Source: Paenibacillus_AR mesotrionivorans (lineage in GTDB: Bacteria > Bacillota > Bacilli > Paenibacillales > NBRC-103111). Taken from it: DNA of 64,000 bases. Under the pieces are notes generated by a model. That model saw only the letters and a list, made by a program, of their open reading frames with translations. It did not search any database and had not been told where the DNA came from. Location: contig NZ_JBJURJ010000017.1 in the NCBI RefSeq assembly GCF_046098205.1, positions 1 through 64,000 on the forward strand, written 5' to 3'. This document shows positions 51,025 to 58,634 of this stretch, piece after piece (position 1 is the first letter of the stretch; each line of letters starts with the position of its first letter). Both the position numbers and the translations under genes were made by a program.

Positions 51025-51708
51025 TTACACCTCAATGCTCTCACCTGGCAAAAGCGGCGCACAGCGGATGCCCGCCTCCTCACACGCCGAAGCGAAGGCA
51101 AAACGGTCCTGCCGGATGCCCGGAAATGTGTTGTAATGGGCCGGAATCACCACACCCGGACGGACCCACTGGGCGGCCAGCAAGGCCTCCTCAGGTCCCA
51201 TGGTGTAATTGTCCCCGATGGGCAGAGCCGCAGCATCGATCCGGTGCAGGTCGCCGATCAGCTTCAAATCTCCGAACAGTGCGGTATCGCCGGAATGGTA
51301 GAAGGTTTTGCCTCCCATGGTAATAAGCGCACCGGCCGGCTCCCCGGCATAAAGAAGCTGGCCGTTATCCGATACGGAGCTGCTGTGCCGCGCAGGAGTC
51401 AGCTTGACGGAATAACCCTCCGTGCGGTAGGTGCCTCCCAGATTCATGCCGTGGACGGCTGCTCCCTTGCTTGCGCAGAAATGCGCCAGCTCGTGAATGG
51501 CTATGACCGGACAGCCGCAGCGGGAGGCAATCTCCAGCGTGTCGCCGAAATGATCGTCATGGCCGTGGGTCAGAATGACGGCGTCCGCCTGAACCTGGTC
51601 CGGCTTCAGCCCGGAGGCGGGATTTCCAGAAAGAAACGGATCAAGGATGAGCCGCACTCCCCCATGCTCCACCATAAAGCAGAAATGTCCGTAAAAGGTG
51701 ATTTTCAT
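51025..51708 (-). CDS. UPF0173 metal-dependent hydrolase (YtkL-like)
   Basis: 227 residues, small metallo-beta-lactamase fold. Motifs: ILDPFLSGNP near 21, THGHDDHFGD near 46 (HxHxDH), HSGDTALFGD near 139 and a late His in IPAHYNTFP near 191. Members are conserved in Bacillota as putative metal-dependent hydrolases of unknown substrate. Last gene before a terminator and 30 bases downstream of murI. Confidence 0.9.
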   Translation of the reverse strand: MKITFYGHFCFMVEHGGVRLILDPFLSGNPASGLKPDQVQADAVILTHGHDDHFGDTLEIASRCGCPVIAIHELAHFCASKGAAVHGMNLGGTYRTEGYSVKLTPARHSSSVSDNGQLLYAGEPAGALITMGGKTFYHSGDTALFGDLKLIGDLHRIDAAALPIGDNYTMGPEEALLAAQWVRPGVVIPAHYNTFPGIRQDRFAFASACEEAGIRCAPLLPGESIEV

Positions 51709-51738
51709 GTCCTTTTCCTCCCGTCTGGTATGATAAAC

Positions 51739-52530
51739 TCACGCCTGCCGGCGCATCCGCTTCTCCATATCGGAAGCAGCATCCAGCGCCGCATTGAAAA
51801 TGTCTGCAGTCTTTGGGGAGTGGCCGGAGGACATAAACTCCAACCTGCCGCTTCCGCCTCCGGTTAGCCCCGCCTTATCCAGCGTTGCCTTCAAGTGGCG
51901 AACGGTTCCCTCCGCCCCGTCGATGAGATGGGTGCCGGCGGGCAGCAGTTCCGCGAATACAGGCCGGAACAACGGGAAATGGGTGCAGCCCAGCACCGCT
52001 GTGCCGTAACATCCCAAGTCAAAAGGGGCAAGCTCCCGCCGGAGGTACTCCTCCGCCTGCGGACCGCCGAATATTCCCTGCTCCGCCAGCTCCACCAGCC
52101 CTGGAAGGGCCAGGTGATCGACGATGTGATGCTGGTCCACCGCGGACACCAGCTGCTGGAATTTAGCCTCCTGCAGCGTCAGCCTGGTGGCAAACACCAG
52201 CACCCGCTTCTCGCTTCCCGCCGTCCGCATCACGGCCGGCTTCACTGCCGGCTCCATCCCGATAATCGGGAAGGAGTATTTCTCCCGCAGCGCCTTCACG
52301 GCGATGCTGGTTGCCGTGTTGCAGGCAATCACCAGCGCCTTGATGCCTTCCTCCACCATTTGCTCCACGGCATCAAAAATATGGCCCTGCACCTCATCCT
52401 TGGGCTTCTCGCCGTAGGGGACATGCAGGGTATCGGCAAAATACAAATAGTCCTCTTCGGGCATGGAGGCCAAGGCGCGGGCCAAAACCGTAGCGCCGCC
52501 TACACCCGAGTCAAAAAAACCGATGCGCAT
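51739..52530 (-). CDS. murI: Glutamate racemase
   Basis: 263 residues. Both catalytic cysteines are present: ACNTAT near residue 69-74 and LGCTHFP near 181-187. The N-terminal FDSGVGG and the PYGEKP segment are family signatures. It makes D-glutamate for peptidoglycan. The same family is called RacE in Bacillus. Transcribed with the UPF0173 gene (gap of about 30 bases), away from the exonuclease gene. Confidence 0.95.
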   Translation of the reverse strand: MRIGFFDSGVGGATVLARALASMPEEDYLYFADTLHVPYGEKPKDEVQGHIFDAVEQMVEEGIKALVIACNTATSIAVKALREKYSFPIIGMEPAVKPAVMRTAGSEKRVLVFATRLTLQEAKFQQLVSAVDQHHIVDHLALPGLVELAEQGIFGGPQAEEYLRRELAPFDLGCYGTAVLGCTHFPLFRPVFAELLPAGTHLIDGAEGTVRHLKATLDKAGLTGGGSGRLEFMSSGHSPKTADIFNAALDAASDMEKRMRRQA

Positions 52531-52745
52531 GTTATCCCACCTGTTTGCTTCTATCCGCGCAACAGCTGCTGCCGTTGCGGCTGCTTGTTGATTTGACCAC
52601 AGTTTTCCTCATTGTAACAGGTTTTTCCCGAAAAAACTATGAATGGGGCGGAACGCTGCCTTGTATGCGCCGCGCATTCGTATTACAATTAGCACGTATT
52701 CATGTATCATTTATCTGAATTTTGGAAAGTCAGGTGTCCTTTAGT

Positions 52746-53420
52746 ATGAATGTGATTGTCTATGATTTGGAGTTTACCGTAATCCGCAAGCAGGAATGGC
52801 TGGCCGAGATTATCGAGATCGGCGCCGTCCGCGTCCAGGAATTGGAAGGGCAATTAAAAATAACGGATTCCTTCCAGACCTTTGTCAAACCCTTGAGGGA
52901 CGCATCCTTCAACCAGCACACCACCGCCTTTACGGGCATCACCTACCAGGATATCCAGAATGCGCCTGCTCTCGGAGCAGCGATTGAAGCCTTCCGCAGC
53001 TGGATCGGTACAGGATCGTATTATATGTGCGCCTGGGGTCCCGATGACAAATACCAGCTGGTGAAAAGCTGCAACGAGCACAAAATCCCGCTGGACTGGA
53101 TCCGCAACCACAACGACATCCAAAAGCAGTTTTCGAAAAAACGGAGCGGCGAAGGCACCTACCGCCAGATCGGCTTGAAGAAGGCGCTGGAGATGCTGGA
53201 GATCGGTTTTGAAGGCTCCCACCACCGTGCGGTGGACGATGCCGCCAACACCGCCAAGGTGTTTATCGCAGCTTACAGCGATTTTGAGCTGGCGGAGAAT
53301 AATGCCGCCGACGAATCCATCTACACCACCCACACTGTATACGAAACCGGCGATTCAGAGCCAAATCTTCCTTTGGGCAATTTGGCGGAGCTGTTGAAGG
53401 CCATGGAAAAAAAGGGTTAA
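52746..53420 (+). CDS. DEDDh 3'-5' exonuclease (DnaQ/KapD-like)
   Basis: 224 residues. The exonuclease motifs are Exo I YDLEFT (near 7-12, Asp and Glu), Exo II with CAWGPDDKYQ near 98, and Exo III SHHRAVDDA near 158 with the general-base His and metal Asp. This resembles stand-alone KapD/ERI-1-type exonucleases of DNA or RNA ends; KapD of Bacillus is an inhibitor of the KinA sporulation pathway, but similarity to that protein was not measured. Start chosen at ATG with AGGTG nine bases upstream. The stop lies inside a terminator stem shared with the convergent MFS gene. Confidence 0.88.
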   Translation: MNVIVYDLEFTVIRKQEWLAEIIEIGAVRVQELEGQLKITDSFQTFVKPLRDASFNQHTTAFTGITYQDIQNAPALGAAIEAFRSWIGTGSYYMCAWGPDDKYQLVKSCNEHKIPLDWIRNHNDIQKQFSKKRSGEGTYRQIGLKKALEMLEIGFEGSHHRAVDDAANTAKVFIAAYSDFELAENNAADESIYTTHTVYETGDSEPNLPLGNLAELLKAMEKKG

Positions 53421-53444
53421 GGAGCACAGCTCCTTAACCCTTTT
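53410..53444. terminator. Bidirectional terminator overlapping both stop codons
   Basis: Perfect 16-base stem AAAAGGGTTAAGGAGC/GCTCCTTAACCCTTTT with a three-base loop. The exonuclease stop (53418-53420) and the MFS stop (53434-53436) both fall within the stem. U-runs follow in both directions. Confidence 0.92.
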
Positions 53445-54681
53445 CTTTTTCGGCCATACCTGCTTCGATCAAAGGCTCCACCCACAGCCGGAAAAAGATC
53501 CACGACAAGACCAGCAGAATCCCCCCGCCCAAAAAGGGCAGCGTATAATGCTTGCCGGCCAGAAGAAAACCGGCCGAATAAATCGCCGCGGAGGCGCCGA
53601 TGCTCCGTGTTACCTGCCTGATGCCCGCATATGCATTGCGCTCCTCTTCGGAGGTGACCGACATGGTATGGGTGAGCACCAGGTTGTTGGAGACCACCGT
53701 AGCTCCTCCTCTCACCAGCAGCAGAATGGAGAAAGCCGCCGGCGGCACCGCTGCCGCCAGCAGCAGGGTACCCAGCAGGTTAGCCGCAAATACCAGCCGG
53801 TAGGTGCGACGGATGCCGAGCCGCTCCAGGCAAACCGGCATCAGAAACGATCCGATAAATTGGGCCAGCCCGTTTAAGGTAAGCAGCAAGGAAACCATGG
53901 TATCCGGCCAATCCATCCGGAACTTGACGATGACATTTTGGAACGGTTCCACAAAGTTGATGGAAGACGCTAAAAGAAAATTCATGGTGCAGAAAATCCA
54001 AACCGCCTTACCCGGAAGCTTCAGCTTGCCGCGTACCCCGCCGGTTCCGGAACCTGTGGACGGTTCCTTCGATGCGGCAGGCGGTGCCTGCTCCTGGGGG
54101 AACAGCGCCAGACGGAACAGCCCGCAGGCCAAAATGCATAACCCCGCCGCCAGCAGCGACCATTGGTAGTCCGTCCGGGCTCCGCCCAAAAACCGGGGCA
54201 AAAAACCGCCTGCCAAGGTTCCGATACCCATAAACAGAGTGAAAACCGCAAACAGCATGCTGAAGCCGCGGGTTTCCTCCTGACGGGATACACTGTATGA
54301 GTACAGCAGCTGGATTTCCGTGGTGACCAACAAGCTCATACCCACGGACTGCATGATTTGCGCAGCGAATAACAACCACAGCTCAGTTGCAAAGGCAAAC
54401 GCTCCATACCCCGCCCCCATCAGGCTGAGCCCCAGCACCAGCAGCTTCTTCCTGCCGAACCGGTTCGCCAGGAGGCCGCAGGGAATGGAAACCACACCCA
54501 TGCAGATATTGCCCACTGATGAAATAGCGCCAAGCTGGGTTTCCGCCAAACCAAGCGCCAGAAGATGGAGATTGAGCAGCAGCGTGGCTATCCCCAGCCC
54601 GATCCCCAGCAGTGTTTCCGTTGCCAGAAACCGGCGGACGCCGGGGGAAAACTGCATCATATCCGATAAATAAGCTCTCAT
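53434..54681 (-). CDS. Major facilitator superfamily transporter
   Basis: 415 residues, twelve predicted membrane segments. The cytoplasmic loop 2-3 motif is RFGRKK near 65-70 and a second half loop has LGIRRTYR near 305. It is likely a proton-coupled exporter or a sugar/drug transporter; the substrate is not predictable. The ATG chosen has a weak ribosome site (AGGG at 11 bases). The longer open frame adds 40 residues without signals. Monocistronic. Confidence 0.85.
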   Translation of the reverse strand: MRAYLSDMMQFSPGVRRFLATETLLGIGLGIATLLLNLHLLALGLAETQLGAISSVGNICMGVVSIPCGLLANRFGRKKLLVLGLSLMGAGYGAFAFATELWLLFAAQIMQSVGMSLLVTTEIQLLYSYSVSRQEETRGFSMLFAVFTLFMGIGTLAGGFLPRFLGGARTDYQWSLLAAGLCILACGLFRLALFPQEQAPPAASKEPSTGSGTGGVRGKLKLPGKAVWIFCTMNFLLASSINFVEPFQNVIVKFRMDWPDTMVSLLLTLNGLAQFIGSFLMPVCLERLGIRRTYRLVFAANLLGTLLLAAAVPPAAFSILLLVRGGATVVSNNLVLTHTMSVTSEEERNAYAGIRQVTRSIGASAAIYSAGFLLAGKHYTLPFLGGGILLVLSWIFFRLWVEPLIEAGMAEKEKG

Positions 54682-54801
54682 TACACCGACTACCCTGCCC
54701 TTTCCCAAAAAAACCAAATATCCATCCAGTTTATATGCTGCGTCAGATAGAAAAAAGGGAAATCCGCCAAAACACCCTTTTCCCCTTTTAGGCCGGAACA
54801 T

Positions 54802-54846
54802 AAAAACAGCCCATCCGCTCCCCGGCAGCCGGAGAACGAACGGGCT
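54802..54846 (-). terminator. Terminator after the ferredoxin gene
   Basis: Stem with outer AGCCC/GGGCT and inner pairs (CTCC/GGAG), followed on the minus strand by GTTTTTATG. Confidence 0.7.
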
Positions 54847-54870
54847 TATTGAACGGATAAGGACGGTGAT

Positions 54871-55104
54871 TTACGCGAAGGCAACCTCTGCAACCTTGAT
54901 GCAGCTGGTAGGACAGCTCTCTACAGCTTCTTCCAGTGCTTCAACCAGATCGCCTTCAATGGCGGTTACACCCTTGTTGTTGTCGCCTTCCAATACTACC
55001 TCAGCCAGGCCTTCTGCGTCAAAATCAAAAATTTCGGGAGCGGTTGCTCCGCAGGAACCGCAAGCGATGCATTCGCCTTTTTCAACAACTGTATATTTTG
55101 CCAT
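54871..55104 (-). CDS. Single-cluster [4Fe-4S] ferredoxin
   Basis: 77 residues, very acidic. Cluster motif CIACGSC (near 12-18) with the fourth ligand in CPTSCI near 64-68. It resembles Bacillus Fer-type ferredoxins. It is a plausible electron carrier between the PFOR and the HydABC hydrogenase encoded about 45 kb away, and for the hcp operon upstream, but no direct link can be shown. Ribosome site AAGGGAG. Monocistronic, with terminators on both sides. Confidence 0.93.
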   Translation of the reverse strand: MAKYTVVEKGECIACGSCGATAPEIFDFDAEGLAEVVLEGDNNKGVTAIEGDLVEALEEAVESCPTSCIKVAEVAFA

Positions 55105-55163
55105 TCTGTAAACACTCCCTTTTCCAATAGTTATCCTCTCCCTAAGTTTATATCATAAAATTG

Positions 55164-55193
55164 AAAAAAACTTCCCCCTTGACAGGGGGAAGT
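55164..55193 (-). terminator. Terminator after hcp
   Basis: Perfect eight-base stem CTTCCCCC/GGGGGAAG with a six-base loop, followed by seven T residues on the minus strand. Confidence 0.85.
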
Positions 55194-55246
55194 GTGGCTA
55201 AACTGTGTCCAAGCTCTGTATATATTATGATAGTTGAAATCGATTA

Positions 55247-56899
55247 TCAAACAGCCAGGAACATATCCAAATCTTCTTGAACACTTCCGATTCCGGCGAT
55301 GCCGAAGGTGTTCACCAGAACGTTGGCTACATTGGGCGACAGGAATGCAGGCAGTGTCGGTCCGAGGTGGATGTTCTTCACTCCCAGGTACAGGAGGGCC
55401 AGCAGCACGATCACTGCTTTTTGCTCATACCAGGCGATGTTGTAGGAAATCGGCAGCTCGTTGATGTCGTTCAGCTCGAATACTTCCTTCAGCTTGAGGG
55501 CAATTACGGCCAGGGAGTAAGAATCGTTGCATTGGCCGGCATCGAGTACCCGCGGAATGCCTCCGATATCACCCAGGTCCAGCTTGTTGTACTTGTACTT
55601 GGCGCAGCCTGCAGTCAGGATAACGGTATCCTGGGGCAATGCGGAAGCAAACTCGGTGTAATAATCGCGGCTCTTCATGCGGCCGTCGCAGCCTGCCATT
55701 ACGAAGAAACGCTTGATGGCGCCGGACTTCACAGCTCCGACTACAGTGTCAGCCAGGCTCAGCACGGTTTCGTGGGCAAAGCCGCCGACAATTTCGCCGG
55801 TTTCGATCTCAACGGGAGGCTGGCAGGTTTTGGCTTGCTCGATCAGAGCGGAGAAATCCTTGGCTCCGCCTTCTTCACGGTCCGCAATATGCTTGACGCC
55901 CGGGAAGCCTGCTTGACCTGTGGTGTAAATCCGGTCCTTATAGCTGTCCTTCGGAGGAACGATGCAGTTGGTGGTCATGAGAATCGGGCCGTTAAAGCTG
56001 TCGAATTCCTTGTCTTGCTTCCACCAGGCGTTGCCGTAGTTGCCGACGAAGTGCTTATATTTTTTGAAGGCGGGATAGTAGTGGGCCGGCAGCATTTCGC
56101 TGTGGGTGTACACATCCACGCCGGTGCCTTCGGTTTGCTTCAGCAGGTCTTCCATATCGCGGAGGTCATGGCCGGAGATCAGGATGCCCGGATTTGTGCC
56201 TGCGCCGATATTAACCTTGGTGATTTCGGGATGGCCGTAAGTGCTGGTGTTGGCAGTGTCCAGGAGGGCCATAACGGAAACGCCCACTTGGCCGGCTTCC
56301 ATGTTCAGAGCAATCAGCTCTTCAGCGCCCAGAGTGTCATCCAGAGTTGCCGCCAAACCCTTCGCGGTGAAGGCGAATACAGCATTATCGGTATAACCCA
56401 GTTGGTAAGCATGCTCGGCATAAGCCGCCATCCCCTTCAGACCATAGGTCAGAAGCTCGCGGAGGGAACGCACATCTTCATTGCCGGTAGCCAATACGCC
56501 CACAGTGCCAGCCTTGGCATCCAGATCAGCTTCCTCATATGCGGACCATACGGCTGCTTCCGGAAGTTCAACCGGGAATATAACGCCAGCGGCTTCGGCA
56601 GCCTGCTTCACTTCTTCACGCAGCTCCAGAGCCTTGCGGATGCGGTTAATGAACACTTCACGGTCAAAGTTGGCATTGGTGATGGTAGCGAACAGGCCGT
56701 CCATGATGGCTTTGTCCGTGGCTTCCAGATTCACGCCTGCTTTGCGGGCCTTCACGCTGTAATAGGAGATCCCCTTCAGCACAAACAACAGCAGATCCTG
56801 GAGATTGGCCACATCGCTGGGTTTGCCGCACACGCCTTGAATGGTGCAGCCTGTTCCCTTCGCAGCTTCCTGGCATTGATAACAGAACATATTGGACAT
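55247..56899 (-). CDS. hcp: Hybrid-cluster protein (hydroxylamine reductase)
   Basis: 550 residues. N-terminal cluster ligands are MFCYQCQE...GCTIQGVCG (CX2CX8CX5C). Hybrid-cluster ligands lie in GHDLRDME near 250, TTNCIVP near 320, AGCDGR near 405, AGCAKYKYNKL near 435 and GQCNDSY near 460. Hcp proteins reduce hydroxylamine in vitro and, in enteric bacteria, scavenge NO. It is the second gene after a 4Fe-4S protein and lies divergent to a Crp/Fnr regulator, the usual setting under nitrosative stress or anaerobic control. Confidence 0.96.
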   Translation of the reverse strand: MSNMFCYQCQEAAKGTGCTIQGVCGKPSDVANLQDLLLFVLKGISYYSVKARKAGVNLEATDKAIMDGLFATITNANFDREVFINRIRKALELREEVKQAAEAAGVIFPVELPEAAVWSAYEEADLDAKAGTVGVLATGNEDVRSLRELLTYGLKGMAAYAEHAYQLGYTDNAVFAFTAKGLAATLDDTLGAEELIALNMEAGQVGVSVMALLDTANTSTYGHPEITKVNIGAGTNPGILISGHDLRDMEDLLKQTEGTGVDVYTHSEMLPAHYYPAFKKYKHFVGNYGNAWWKQDKEFDSFNGPILMTTNCIVPPKDSYKDRIYTTGQAGFPGVKHIADREEGGAKDFSALIEQAKTCQPPVEIETGEIVGGFAHETVLSLADTVVGAVKSGAIKRFFVMAGCDGRMKSRDYYTEFASALPQDTVILTAGCAKYKYNKLDLGDIGGIPRVLDAGQCNDSYSLAVIALKLKEVFELNDINELPISYNIAWYEQKAVIVLLALLYLGVKNIHLGPTLPAFLSPNVANVLVNTFGIAGIGSVQEDLDMFLAV

Positions 56900-56971
56900 T
56901 TTCCTGCTCCTCTCAAAATCTATATATATGTGAATTGGAATTGCTCCGTTGTTAGGTCCTCAGGGGGATGT

Positions 56972-57814
56972 TTACGAAATGAGCTGGCCGTCGATACCCA
57001 CGGTCACTTCCCGGTAAGGCACAATCGTTTGGCTGGAGAGCATAGCCTGCTTCACTGCTTGCACAATGCCGCCACAGCAAGGAACAGACATACGGACCAC
57101 CGTGATGCTTTGGATATTATTCTGCTTGAGAATAACCGCCAGCTTGTCGGCATAGAAGGCATTGTCATCCAGCTTGGGACAGCCGATAACGGTAATTCTG
57201 CCGCGGATAAAGTCTTGATGGAACTTGGCATACGCAAATGCGGTGCAGTCCGCCGCCACCAGCAGGTGAGCATCCTGGAAGAAGGACGCGGACGGGTTCA
57301 CCAAGGTGATTTGCACCGGCCATTGCTGCAGCTCGGATGCCGGAGCCCCAATATCTGCCGGAGCAGCCTTGGGCGTTTCCTGTGCCGGAGTAGAAGCCAT
57401 GGCAGGACGTTCGATCTTCCTGGCCATCGATCCCGGGCAGCCGCCCATTCCATGGTGCCCGTGCTGGTGTCCTTGGTGGTTTTGTTGACCATGGTGATGA
57501 CCATGATGTCCCGGATCTTCGTGGTGGCCGCCGCCATGTACGTGTCCGCGGTTGTCCGCCTGCTCCTGTTTCAGCTGAGCCATCCGCTCCTCCACTGCAG
57601 CCTCATCGAAGGCCTCCGCTTCCCGCTCGAGAATCTCTATGGCGCCGGTCGGACAGTTGGGAAGACAAGCACCCAAGCCGTCACAATAAATATCGCTGAT
57701 CAATACTGCCTTGCCATCCACGATTTCAATGGCGCCTTCGTGACAGGCATCCACACATAACGCGCAGCCGTTGCACAGCTCTTCATGGATATGGATAATA
57801 CTGCGTTTCATCAT
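56972..57814 (-). CDS. Hcp-linked 4Fe-4S protein with His-rich linker
   Basis: 280 residues. Residues 1-65 hold two [4Fe-4S] motifs (CNGCALCVDACHEG and CDGLGACLPNCPTG). A His/Gly-rich linker (near 105-140, about 15 His in 40 residues) leads to GMGGCPGS and a C-terminal domain (near 165-280) with VVAADCTAFAYAKFH, IGCPKLDD and MSVPCCGGI. Genes of this kind are found beside hcp in clostridia and probably supply electrons, replacing Hcr. The His-rich stretch may bind nickel, zinc or iron, which is an inference from composition. First gene of the operon. Confidence 0.8.
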   Translation of the reverse strand: MMKRSIIHIHEELCNGCALCVDACHEGAIEIVDGKAVLISDIYCDGLGACLPNCPTGAIEILEREAEAFDEAAVEERMAQLKQEQADNRGHVHGGGHHEDPGHHGHHHGQQNHQGHQHGHHGMGGCPGSMARKIERPAMASTPAQETPKAAPADIGAPASELQQWPVQITLVNPSASFFQDAHLLVAADCTAFAYAKFHQDFIRGRITVIGCPKLDDNAFYADKLAVILKQNNIQSITVVRMSVPCCGGIVQAVKQAMLSSQTIVPYREVTVGIDGQLIS

Positions 57815-57882
57815 CCGTCACCCTTTCCGGGACTCTGCCTGCCCGGTCCGGCAGACATCTTGTCGTTGCTTTTATTACATTT

Positions 57883-57926
57883 AGTATAGTAGACTGAGTC
57901 TAAATAAACGGTAACGGATGTTACCG
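57883..57926 (-). promoter_or_regulatory. Regulated promoter of the hcp operon with Crp/Fnr-type palindrome
   Basis: Perfect palindrome CGGTAAC-GGAT-GTTACCG (57909-57926) and a TATACT -10 (minus, 57883-57888) with no good -35. The palindrome centre (57917.5) is 41.5 bases from the predicted start site at about 57876, the exact class II activation position of Crp/Fnr proteins. The divergent Crp/Fnr gene starts at 57957. Confidence 0.7.
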
Positions 57927-57956
57927 GCACATTCTTGTCACAGAGGTGTCACATTT

Positions 57957-58634
57957 ATGAACGCTCTTGCAGAAGCCCTCAAGAAGAACATGCTGTTCCG
58001 GAACAAAACGGAGCAGGAGATCACCGGCATATTGGCCAAAATTAATCCAACTCTCCGCAATTATTCACGCAATGAGCATATTGTCAGAGAGGCAGAACCT
58101 GCTGAACGGATGGGCATTGTCATTACCGGCATCGTGGAGGTCCAGAAAATGTACTCCACGGGCAAGGTTATGACCGTATCCCGGTTTTCCACAGGCAGCA
58201 CCGTCGGAGAAGCGGTAATTTTCTCCAAAACCAACACCTACCCCGCTACCGTGATTGCCGCCGAATCCGCCAGTGTTCTCATGTTTACCAAAAAGGAGCT
58301 TCTGGCCTTATTCGCGCTGGATACGGAAATTATGGCGCTCTTTATGCAGAACATGTCCGAACGGCTTATTCTGCTGAACCAGCGTATTGAAATTCTTTCC
58401 CTGGGCACACTCCGCCAGCGGATTGCCCATTTTCTGATCAAGGAAATGAAGCAGCAAAAAACGGAACGCATCCGCATTCCGTTCAATAAAAGGGTATGGG
58501 CGGAGCACCTGAACAGCGCCAGGCCTTCCTTGTCACGGGAATTGTGCTACATGCGGGACCAGGGCTGGATCACCTTCGACGATTCCACGGTGGACATTCT
58601 CCAGGTGGGAGAGCTGGAGGGATTGCTGCAGTAA
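57957..58634 (+). CDS. Crp/Fnr family transcription factor (likely regulator of hcp)
   Basis: 225 residues. N-terminal cyclic-nucleotide-like beta barrel (residues 15-125), long dimer helix, and C-terminal HTH (FNKRVWAEHLNSARPSLSRELCYM, near 180-203). It lacks the N-terminal Cys cluster of FNR, so a [4Fe-4S] sensor is not indicated; heme or another ligand is possible as in HcpR-type regulators. Divergent from the hcp operon with a palindrome in the shared region. The start is ATG eight bases after AGAGGTG. The 3' end overlaps the convergent aminotransferase gene by 102 bases. Confidence 0.88.
   Translation: MNALAEALKKNMLFRNKTEQEITGILAKINPTLRNYSRNEHIVREAEPAERMGIVITGIVEVQKMYSTGKVMTVSRFSTGSTVGEAVIFSKTNTYPATVIAAESASVLMFTKKELLALFALDTEIMALFMQNMSERLILLNQRIEILSLGTLRQRIAHFLIKEMKQQKTERIRIPFNKRVWAEHLNSARPSLSRELCYMRDQGWITFDDSTVDILQVGELEGLLQ

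Noticed and set aside
55277..57760. 827-codon plus-strand frame opposite hcp and the 4Fe-4S gene
   Set aside because: Antisense to two well-supported genes with complete cluster motifs; no start signal.
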